From Neostapfia colusana (Eukaryota; Streptophyta; Magnoliopsida; Poales; Poaceae): DNA of 64,000 bases. Where the stretch lies: NCBI GenBank assembly GCA_030760725.1, contig JASWHV010000007.1, positions 23,658,824 to 23,722,823 on the forward strand, read 5' to 3'. A model generated the notes under the pieces. The model made no database searches and had not been told where the DNA came from. It was given only the letters and a program-made list of their open reading frames with translations. The first letter of the stretch is position 1. Each line of letters opens with the position of its first letter. The translations under genes and the position numbers were made by a program. Shown here one piece after another: positions 34,025 through 43,114 of the stretch.

Positions 34025-35117
34025 ATGACAGAATCACAAGCTGACGAGCTGGACTGGGAGAACATGACGAACAAGGAGCTACATGATAAATTTCAACAAA
34101 TGATGGGTGAACAGGTGCAAGACGTGCTAAACAGATTTGTAGAGGCCATGGAGAAGCTAGATGGCTTTGAGAAGACATTCGACACCAAGCTGGAGGCCAA
34201 GTTTAATGAAGTGCTCGCGCGTCTACCACCACCACCAGCTGCACGTGTCGCACCTCAGCAGCAACAATAACAACAACAACAACAACAACGCCACCTTCCA
34301 AATCAAATGGGACGCGCACAGCATGTGCCTCTCGACCAAGGCCAACATTCTGGTGCCGTTGCTACTGCTGCTTCTACGGATCCTACTACTACTGTTGATC
34401 AGTACGATGACTACGAGGGCGAGTACGAGGATGAGATTGCTCCACATCACTACGTACAACATCCCGGTCGTCCACACACCTACAATCAGAACGGTAGGGC
34501 TGCACCACCCCCTGAGGTATGAGATAATGATCATGTCACTAAACTGAAATTGAATATTCCACCATTTAAGGGTAGATACATTCCTGATGTATATCTTACT
34601 TTGGAGTTAGAAACTGAACAACGTTTTACATGCTTACAATATCCTGAGGATAGAAGGGTTGCTGCTGCTGTTTGTGAATTCACTAGTTTTGCTTCTGTTT
34701 GGTGGTCTGAACATTGTAGATTATATCATAATAATATCCCAACTACTTGTGCTGCATTGAAAACTGCTATGCGTACTCGTTGGGTTCCACCATATTATTA
34801 ACGTGAATTACTTCAAAAATTACAGCGCTTAAGACAGGGAAAAAAATCTGTAGAGGAATATTATCAGGAATTACAAACTGGGTTGATTCAATGTGGTATT
34901 GTTGAGGATACTGAAGCTATGCACGGTTTATGGGTGGGCTAAACAGAGAAATTCAAACTATCTTAGAGTATAAGGAGTATGACAACATCACTTGTTTATT
35001 CCATCTTGCTTGCAAAGCTGAACGTGAAGTGCAGGATCGACAGGACATGGCGCGGACTAACTTTTCTACAGGTCGATCTTCATCGTGGACACCACGTGCA
35101 TCTTCTACTTCCACACG
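34025..35117 (+). pseudogene. B-family gag, 5' part
   Basis: ATG at 34025 (MTESQADELDWENM). A Q-rich run of CAG/CAA codons contains TAA at 34268-34270; the frame continues with DDYEGEYEDEIAPHHYV to a TGA at 34520-34522, then the capsid-like block IPPFKGRYIPDVYLTLELETE and FASVWWSEH to TAA at 34799-34801. LLQKLQRLRQGKKSVEEYYQ follows, then a shift near 34925 to REIQTILEYKEYDNITCLFHLA. It is cut at the element C insertion; the serine/threonine-rich part resumes at 40333. No intact zinc knuckle remains. Confidence 0.8.
34256..34291 (+). repeat. CAA/CAG trinucleotide run
   Basis: About eleven CAG/CAA-type triplets in gag, encoding glutamines, with one TAA among them (34268-34270). Confidence 0.85.
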
Positions 35118-35514
35118 TGTCAAGGGCAGCGATCCCGAGGGACGGAGGACCTTGGCTACGTAGTTCGTAACCGCTATCCGTGATGGCTGGCCGGGTTATA
35201 CCCCCTGACCGCCGTTCTTCGCCAGAGGGTTATGCCCCCTGCCGCCGGCTGGGAAGAAGAGGAGAGGGAATAGATGGTAATATCTTTCTTATTCCTCGAG
35301 TGTTTGATTACCTGCCTATCTATAGCCTCCTGGCATAACCAAAAGGAGTAACAAACTCCACTAATTATTGATTACCAAAAATAGCTAGAGTATCTCCTGG
35401 CCACGGTTGGAGATCGTGGCCTGCGTGATTGCCGCGCGCGCATCAGCGCGTTCGTTGGCTCGGCGCACGTCACGGGCCCTATGGCGCCTGGTGTAAACTT
35501 GTTTGAACATGACA
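35118..35514 (-). repeat. 3' LTR of element C
   Basis: 397 bp, TGTCAAGGGC ... GAACATGACA. It lacks about 12 bases (TTCTACTTTCCC-like) present in the other copy near 40196. The integrase/chromodomain frame runs into it. Confidence 0.9.
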
Positions 35515-35660
35515 TCTCCCTCCCCGTCGAGGGCCAGCTCGTCCTCGAGCTGGAATTGGGGAAACTTGGCGCGGAAAGGCGCGACGTCTTCCCAGGTCGC
35601 TGAAACTGCCGACGTGCCTTTCCACTGGATGAGCACCTGATGTACGCCGCGAGCCAGTCG
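35385..35660 (-). pseudogene. Element C chromodomain tail
   Basis: In frame with the integrase after a TAG at about 35661: RLARGVHQVLIQWKG, then VSATWEDVAPFRAKFPQF and LEDELALDGEGDVM, the compact chromodomain of Reina elements with aromatic residues in QWKG and TWED. The frame ends at 35385, about 130 bases inside the 3' LTR. Chromodomains steer integration towards modified histones. Confidence 0.83.
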
Positions 35661-36683
35661 CTACCGCACCGCGCGTTCAGGTTCTGTGCTAATGGCGCCA
35701 TGATGCATGAGCGGCAGTGGTGGAGGCGCTGTTGGTGGCGACCCCTGGAACTTCTTGAGTAGTCCCACATGGAACACATTGTGGATACGGGCACGGGGTG
35801 GAAGCTCCAGCCGGACGGCGACCTCGTTGATGAGTTCGACGACGCAGTACGGCCCGACAAAGCGTGGCTTCAGTTTGCCGCCCACAGCCTGAGGAAGAGA
35901 TGACGCCACGCGCTGCCTTAGTCGAAGCAGCGCCCAATCACCGACCTGATAGGTGACTGCGCGGTGCGTACGGTCGTAGTGGCGCTTCTGGTACTCCTGT
36001 GCCTGCTCCAGGCGGTGACGGATGTCGGCCAGGAACTCCGCGCGCTCCTCCATGCTCTTGGCAACGGCCGGCACCCTGGTGTCCCCGGGTTCATAGGACC
36101 GGATGGAGGGAGGATCACGCCCATAGACCACGCGGAAGGGGGTGTCCCGTAGGGACGTCTGGTACGCCGTGTTGAAGAGGAACTCCGCCCAGGGAAGCCA
36201 CCGGAGCCACTCGCGCGGCCTGTCTCCTGTCGAGCACCGCAGATACATGAGGATGACGCGGTTGGCCGACTCGGACTGCCCGTCGGACTGGGGGTGAAAC
36301 GCCGTGGTCATCTGCAGCTTGGTCCCCATCAGCCGCATCAACTCCTGCCAGAACGTCGACGTGAACACCGTGTCCCGGTCGGAGACCATGGACTGTGAAA
36401 TCCCATGGAGGCGGACAATGTCGTTGAAGAAGGCCTGAGCGACAGATTCAGCGGAGTAGGGGTGTGCCAGTGGGATGAAATGGCAGTACTTGCTGAACCG
36501 ATCCACCACAGTGAGGATCACTGACTTGCCGCGGACCCGTGGTAGCGCCTCCACAAAGTCTAGCGCGACATCAGTCCACACGCCCTGGGGCGTCGGCACC
36601 GGAAGAAGGAGACCCGCCGGGCTGCAGGTGCTCGGACTTGTAGCGTTGGCAGACTTCACACGTACACACGTGTTCCTGCACAA
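35661..36683 (-). pseudogene. Element C integrase core
   Basis: GVWTDVALDFVEALP (first D), VDRFSKYCHFIPLA, MVSDRDTVFTSTFW (second D), FHPQSDGQSESANRVI (E), then LKPRFVGPYCVVELI and IHNVFHVGLLKKF. A one-base shift near 36600 separates it from the zinc region upstream, and a TAG at 35661 separates it from the chromodomain. Confidence 0.87.
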
Positions 36684-37812
36684 CTTGTTTCATGTTATGA
36701 AAATGGAAGTCACGGTGCAGCCTGTGGAGCGTCCGCTGTACGCCTTCGTGTCCGTCCTCATGGATGGCCCCTACGATCTCTTGGAGCAGCGGGGAGTCGG
36801 CTGGAATGTACAGCCGCCCGGAAAATTGCACCAGGCCGTCCACCAGCGCCCATGGAGCCAGTCGGGTGCCCGCCGTGATCTCACCTCGGAGTGCGACAAG
36901 GGCTGGGTGGTCCAGCTGGGCCTGCCAGAGCTTGTCGATGAAGTCGAAGCGGAGAGCAGAGAGGGCAAGGAGCTCTCCCTCCACGGTGTCGCGCCGGGAT
37001 AGCGCGTCAGCGACGGTGTTCGTCGCGCCCGGCTTGTACTCAACGGAGAAGTCGAAGCCCAGCAACTTGCCAACCCAGTGGTGCTGTGGAATGGTGGCCA
37101 AGCGCTGGTCCAGCAGATACTTCAAGCTGTAGTGATCCGTCTTGACGGTGAAGCGGCGCCCCCAGAGGTATGGCCGCCAGTGGAGCACCGCCTGGACCAA
37201 GCCAATGAGCTCACGCTCGTAGGCTGCCAGGGCGTGATGTCGAGGCGCCACCGGCCGACTGAAGAAGGCGATCGGATGCCCCTCCTGGATGAGGACAGCA
37301 CCAAACCCATGGGATGACGCGTCGCACTCGACGACAAAGGGCTTGTTGAAATCCGGCATAGCGAGCACCGGCGCCGAGGTGACCGCCTCCTTGAGGGCGA
37401 GGAAAGCCGAGGCAGCCTCAGGACCCCACGCGAAGCCCTCCTTCTTGAGCAGCGCGGTGAGTGGCGCGGCGATGGAGCCGTAGTTGTGGATGAACTTGCG
37501 GTAGTATCCCGCGAGCCCGAGGAAGCCACGCACCGCCCGCGCCGAGCGAGGTTCCGGCCAGTCGTGAATGGCCTGCACCTTGGCGGAGTCCATGGCCACC
37601 CCTGTTTCCGAGATTGCGTGGCCGAGGTAGGCGACTGAGGAGACCCCGAACGCGCACTTGGAGCGCTTGACGAAGAGGGTGTGTTGATGAAGCTCGCTAA
37701 GGACAGCTCGAAGGTGACGCAGGTGGTCGGCCCATGACTTGCTGTAGATCAAGATGTCGTCAAAGAAAACAAATACAAACCGGCGAAGGAACGGGCACAA
37801 GACGTCATTCAT
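36571..37812 (-). pseudogene. Element C RT C-terminus, RNase H and integrase zinc region
   Basis: FVFVFFDDILIYSKS gives the RT catalytic FDD. Then SKCAFGVSSVAYLGH, GLAGYYRKFI, RNase H with VECDASSHGFGAVLIQ and VKTDHYSLKYLLDQ, TVADALSRR, and the integrase HHCC region (HEDGHEGVQRTLHR ... CTCEVCQRYK). The frame is shifted at about 37810 from the RT N-terminus and again near 36600. Confidence 0.88.
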
Positions 37813-38528
37813 GAGCGCCTGAAATGTGGCCGAGGCGTTGCGAGTCCGAACGGCATCACCAGGAATTCATAGAGGCCGTCGTGTGTACGGAACGCCGTCT
37901 TGTGAACATCCTCCGGCCTCATGCGCACTTGGTGGTACCCCGAGCGCAAGTCCAGTTTGGTGAAGTACTTGGCGCCATGGAGCTCATCCAAGAGGTCGTC
38001 GACGACGGGGATCGGGAACGCGTCCTTGACCGTCACCGCGTTGAGGGCGCGGTATTCGATGCAGAAACGCCACGAGGCATCCGGCTTCTTGACGAGAAGG
38101 ACCGGCGAGGAGAATGCGGAGTCGCTGCGCCGCATGATGCCGTTCGCGAGCATGTTCTCGCACTGCTTCTCCAGCTCCGTCTTGTGGGCGGCCGGATATC
38201 TGTAGGGCCGCACTGCCACCGGCGCGGTGTCCGGCTTCAGGATGATGCGGTGCGTCCGACCATGAACAGGCGGCAGGCCCGTCGGCTCGGCGAACACGTC
38301 GGCGAAGGATGCAAGCAGCTCATCGAGGAGGGGTTCCGTCACCGAGGCAGAGTGGATGCGCGACAGTGTCGGCGACGCGACGCTGTGCCAGCAGACCTGC
38401 TGGTCCTCCATCGTGAACTCCATGGTCCCGGCGGCCACGTTCCAGATAATCTTACCTAATGTAGCCAGCCATTGTGTGCCGAGCACCAGGTCATAGCCGG
38501 CCAGCGGCATGATGTACAAGTCAACCAC
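37809..38528 (-). pseudogene. Element C protease end and RT N-terminus
   Basis: IMPLAGYDLVLGTQWL is the C-terminal protease block. RT then follows: FADVFAEPTGLPPVHGRTH, YRYPAAHKTELEKQ, VLLVKKPDASWRFCIEYRALN, FTKLDLRSGYHQVRM and LYEFLVMPFGL, where the frame shifts near 37830. Confidence 0.87.
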
Positions 38529-39790
38529 GAACCGCCGGTTGTCGATGACGACGGGCGCCTGGCGCAGAACGCCTGGTGCAGAACGCCTGGGCAGGTGATC
38601 CGTTCGCCGTTGGCCACGGTCGCTGTTAGTCGAGGCCGAGGCGCGACGGGCAGGCCGGCCCGCTGTGCTGCCGCCTCGCCGATGAAGCAGTGGGTGGAGC
38701 CCGTGTAGATGAGGGCGATCAACGTGGCCGCGCCCACCTGTACCTCAAGTTGGAGAGTACCGCACACTGGAACACCGGCAATGGCGTGGAGGGAATAGAC
38801 GGGTGCCTCCTCCACGGGCTCGTCCTCGGCCAGTTCGACGCCGGCGATGTAGAAGATGCGGCGGCAGACTCTGTTGTGGCCGCGTGAGTATGGCTCGTTG
38901 CAATTATAGCAGAGGCCGGGGCGGCGCCGTTCCGCCTGCTCCTCCGTCGAGAGGCGCTTGCTCCCGCCGCGTTGTGGTGGTGGCGCCAGCAGTGCCAGGG
39001 GCGGCGCCTGGGGTGCGGACAGCGTCTGAACCGCAGGCGCCGGTTGAGCGGTTGTAGGGAAGACCGCCAGGACACCTGGACGCGGCGCGAGCAGTGGTCC
39101 GAGTGCGTGAGGCGCAGCCCTGCCGTGGGCGGAGTTGAGACGGTCCAGCTCGACCAGTTCCAACACCCGTGCCAGGCTCATGGCCGCCGCGAGGGACTCC
39201 GGCCCGTGGATGCGCACCTGGTGGCTGAGCGGTGGCAACAATCCGCCGGTGTAGAGTTGCACCCGTTGGCCTTCCTGGAGCCGGCCAGCGCGAGGAAGAA
39301 GCGCCTGGAAGCGGTTGGAGTATTCCTCGACCGTCCCCGTGCGGCGGCATTCGGTGAGCTCGAACAGGGGGGCTGATCGCTGCGCCGGACCGAAACGCAG
39401 GTTCAGAAGTTCCTTGAAACGCCCCCATGGCGGCATGCCCTCGTCCTCCTGGAGCTGGATGAACCAGAGTTGAGCCACATCTTCCAGGTTGTACGATGCC
39501 ATCCACACTTTCTACTCCGGCATGGTGCGTTGCTGGCAGAAATACGATTCGCACCGATTGATGAAAATCAGTGGGTCGGACTTGCCGTCGTAGCGCGGAA
39601 AGTCCATCTTCTGGAACCGTGGGGGGCGATCCGTGTGGTGTTGGCCGTCGTGGTTGGTGCTGGAGTCGGTCGACGAGCCGACCTTTTCCTTCATGCCCGC
39701 CATGTCGGTCTGCATCTTTGACATCTCGGTGGTTAGGGACTTGAGCATCTTCATCACATCGGCCATGGTGGGTTGATCGTCATCGCCCAT
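38456..39790 (-). pseudogene. Element C gag and protease
   Basis: ATG at 39790 (MGDDDQPTMADVM), then DFPRYDGKSDPLIFINRCE. A TAG at 39512-39514 lies in frame and the capsid continues with YNLEDVAQLWFIQLQ and TVEEYSNRFQALL. A zinc-knuckle-like CYNCNEPYSRGHNRVC follows. The protease block reads ALIYTGSTHCFIG, where family members have DSG, so the catalytic Asp codon now gives Tyr. A 14 bp tandem duplication (38563-38590) then shifts the frame. Confidence 0.85.
38563..38590. repeat. 14 bp tandem duplication in element C
   Basis: CGCAGAACGCCTGG followed by TGCAGAACGCCTGG. Fourteen is not a multiple of three, which accounts for the frame change between protease halves. Confidence 0.8.
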
Positions 39791-39920
39791 GACTGACGGT
39801 GCGGGAGTTGCCGTGGCCGTCGAGGGGGGAATGGAGGCGGTGGCTGGGATGGTGGTGGGGCTGCGGTGGAAGTCTGGATGGAGGTGGTGGAAGAGGATCG
39901 ACGAGACTGAGATACTAAGT
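39791..39920 (-). other. Leader and primer region of element C
   Basis: 130 bases between gag and the 5' LTR. The sequence next to the LTR reads ACTTAGTATCTCAGTC on the minus strand, a weak match to a tRNA-Met primer site. Confidence 0.45.
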
Positions 39921-40328
39921 TGTCAAGGGCAGCGATCCCGAGGGACGGAGGACCTCGGCTACGTAGTTCGTAGCCGCTATCCGTGATGGCTGGCCGGGTT
40001 ATACCCCCTGACCGCCGTTCTTCGCCGGAGGGTTATGCCCCCTGCCGCCGGCTGGGAAGAAGAGGAGAGGGAATAGATGGTAATATCTTCTTATTCCTCA
40101 AGTGTTTGATTACCTGCCTATCTATAGCCTCCTGGCTCAACCAAAAGGAGTAACAAACTCCACTAATTATTGATTACCAAAAATAGCTAGAGTATCTTCT
40201 ACTTTCCCTCCTGGCCACGGTTGGAGATCGTGGCCTGCGTGCTTGCCGCACCCGCATCAGCGCGTTCATTGGCTCGGCGCACGTCACGGGCCCTATGGCG
40301 CCTGGTGTAAACTTGTTTGAACATGACA
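39921..40328 (-). repeat. 5' LTR of element C
   Basis: 408 bp, partner of 35118-35514 with few differences and a 12 base insertion or deletion. TGTCAAGGGC ... ACATGACA. Confidence 0.9.
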
Positions 40329-40332
40329 CACG

Positions 40333-40515
40333 TCCTACTGCACCACCGCCTACTTCAGACACCAACTCCAACCGTGATACAAGAAAACAGGCACCACCAC
40401 CACCACCATATGCCAAGAGCACACCTTCGGGTCCCGCACAGAGCTCTTCTTCATCCATGGCATCAACCGGGCAAACACATGATATTATATGTCGTCGTTG
40501 CAAGGGTGGGGTACT
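40333..40515 (+). pseudogene. B-family gag, 3' part
   Basis: Continues the serine/threonine/proline-rich part of gag (PTAPPPTSDTNSNRDTRK, then AQSSSSSMASTGQTHD) and reaches the first half of a zinc knuckle, ICRRCKG, where recognisable gag stops. Beyond about 40515-40530 the sequence belongs to element D's leader. Confidence 0.75.
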
Positions 40516-40529
40516 CCTATGCCTCTAGA

Positions 40530-41978
40530 TCATTTCTTGATCAGAAGTTATGATTGCTCAAAGTTGATAGAATTCCTGGACAAAATTTTCCAACATCTCC
40601 TTTGTATGTGGCTATTTTTATCACTGTTGTATATGCAAATACAATAAGAATCTGAACAAGCTTTGAACTACAACAATGTTGCAAATTTCATAACCTTTCC
40701 AACAGTGTATCACAGGCTCCTTAGGGATTTTTATACAGGAAATTATGACTTAAAAACAGAAAGATCCAGAGAGGTTTTGCTGCTGTCCTGGTTCTGAACA
40801 GTTTGCCTTCAACTGGACTTTTCACCATCTTAACGTGTTATTTTGTTCTGGAGGTCTTCAAAGAAGTTGTAGAGCACTTGAAAATCTTTCCATAACTGTA
40901 TCATACACCTTAATTGGTTAAAGATACTCAGAGTTATGCTCTGTCAAAGTCCAGCAAGAATTCCTGCCAGAAACAGAGTACTCTGTTTTTGAAATCTTTG
41001 AGACCTAGACCTTCTCTCATTTGAATCTTAGCTCAAAATAAGAGTTCAGTAACTAATATTTGTTTCAAACTTCCCTTTTTAGTTGAAAGTTAGCTCATGA
41101 ATCATTTCTTCGTAGGGAAGAGGTTATTAAGTTTAGTACGGTGTTGATGCACCGTAAGAACAATGTCGGTACTACGTAGCCTCACCAAAAGAAAACCTAA
41201 CCGGATTATACCGGCATATCCGTTTTATCAGTGGCACTAAATGGTCTCTCGCACACGTGTACAACACGGGATACGTACATGGTTAGTACCTTCAGAAGAA
41301 CATTTAGTGATGATGCACACATCGGTTTTTCTCATTTCAGGAAGTTCCATATCATACTAAAAATATACGCCCCGTATCATTTCCATACGGGCCGTCCTTG
41401 AGTCAAGTCACGTCTCAAGGTACATGGTCGTGTTTTCACACCACACGACAGGGAACCTGAGTAAAGCGCGAACGGGTCGTCACGGTTGGGAATGTTATAA
41501 CCCCAACGGATATCACCTACTGCCCTGCAGGGCACGCCGATGGCAAGCGCTGCGTATGTCCTTCTAGGCTATTTACAGAAGAACACACTATCGCATTACT
41601 GACCACACGATGGGGTCTCCACTTACTTGCCTAATGCACGCTAGGGATCAGCGTTTCATATGAACTCAGGAACATGAAGAGTCCAAGAGTTTCATAATGA
41701 CGTCTCACACCAAGCTGTGAGACCTATCCCTGAACCACATTTCTCGTCAGGAGAGCTAACCGAAATTGAACCTCTTTCGGTGGCGTTCCTTGCCATGCTT
41801 ACCTGAGCGTAGGTGCGTCGTTACATAATCAAAATTCAGAATTATAACAAGTATGTTAGTCCTGCCACTTTAAGTAACTATACTACTATAGTCCTTATGT
41901 GGGCCTAATACTGTTTCCTCACCGTATCCTAAGTTTTTGTCGTAATACGATCTTTATTCTGTACGCTATTACCAATAC
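40530..41978 (-). other. Leader of element D
   Basis: 1.45 kb without coding potential, alignable by eye with A's leader. For example AACCGGATTATACCGGCAT occurs in both (near 41208 and 21536), as does CCTACTGCCCTGCAGGGCAC. Confidence 0.75.
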
Positions 41979-41991
41979 GGCTCTGATACCA
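41979..41991 (-). other. Primer-binding site of element D
   Basis: Minus strand TGGTATCAGAGCC, identical to A's, three bases from the LTR end at 41995. Confidence 0.85.
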
Positions 41992-41994
41992 CGC

Positions 41995-43114
41995 TGTGAG
42001 GGCCTGGTCCCAATCACGGGGCCGTGCCGCTCGCCCGGGAATCGCATTGGCTGATGCCGTGCGATGCGGCACCCAACAGCACACATAATAAAGCACCATA
42101 TTACATAAATCAAGCGGGAGCTTACAAATTATAAATTTTACAAATACTTCTAAAAATAATCTACAGCGGAAGACTGTTACAACTCACTTCTCATACCTAT
42201 GCTAAGCAACAGAGGAGGTGTCCAGCCCGCGGACCCTTCTCGCTAGCAACACTATCACAATAGCAGCGGCATGGGTTGCCATGAGTTCACCACTCGGAGA
42301 GTTTAGAGACTCATCGGACACCCGTACATATCAGCGTACAGTTATTACCTGCAAAAAAAACTTATGCAGTATCCGTAAGAACGAAGCTCAGCAAGACTTA
42401 ACCGTCACCCTAGTCATGAAACTCTACATGCTGAAAATAGAGGGCTGAATTTAGAAGTTTGCACAAAAGATGAACTTGAGCTAAAGGAGAGTCCTTACTT
42501 CCAGATTAAGCAACTTTTATAGCCCTCGCGCAATTTACATCGAGACTCCACAATCAAACAAGAAGCGCTTTATCTCGATGTCACTTGCCCGAGGTGAAAG
42601 GAACTTTAGTGAGCTACCCTAGACTCATACAGACCTTGCGCCATCAACGTCGAGACTCCACAATCAAACAAGAAACGCTTTGCCTCGACGCTACTAGCCC
42701 AAGGTGGAAAATAAATTTAGTGAAAGTGTTGATCATTCCTCATCTCCATTATGAGGATTACTCACGAAGCATTATTAACTTTTCATAGTTTATTACTACG
42801 TCACGACGCAGAGAACAAGTATGCTCGGTCCATTCCGCGAGCAACGGTGATTGCAATAAAAAACACCCAGCTGACACGACACGTATGCCCGTCTTGACGT
42901 TGCACACAACAACCGTCACTGACATCGTACGTGTCAACCTTTCACACGACACCCAAATGTCGAACCGGTCCCACCGACTGGGATTAGGTCTCACTACGGC
43001 AAACCCTCGTAGAGTCGACTTCTCTATCCTTTCAGCATCTGCATCAGACGGTGAGATATGCCTCGACACCCAGGTTAAAATTTTACATTGGTTTCCTGGG
43101 TCCCATATAGCCAG
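41995..43114 (-). repeat. Element D 5' LTR, first part
   Basis: Begins TGTGAGGGCC at 41995. It aligns loosely with A's LTR from 22332 (for example CGTCACGAC near 42799 versus 22970, and TCGAACCGGTC in both). It is broken at 43114 by solo LTR E. Confidence 0.75.

Larger units (their letters stand above)
35118..40328 (-). mobile_element. Element C: Reina-like Ty3/gypsy chromovirus
   Basis: A 5.2 kb minus-strand element with LTRs 39921-40328 (5') and 35118-35514 (3'), both TGTC...GACA, flanked by CACG (35114-35117, 40329-40332; ACACG if one LTR base is shared). Small size, short LTRs and a chromodomain at the integrase end are Reina traits. It sits in B-family gag, and the host reading resumes in frame across it. 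It is much more GC-rich than its surroundings. Confidence 0.9.

Noticed and set aside
35707..39376. Many plus-strand open frames over element C
   Set aside because: GC-rich coding DNA yields long antisense frames; only the minus strand shows ordered Gag, RT, RNase H, integrase and chromodomain motifs.
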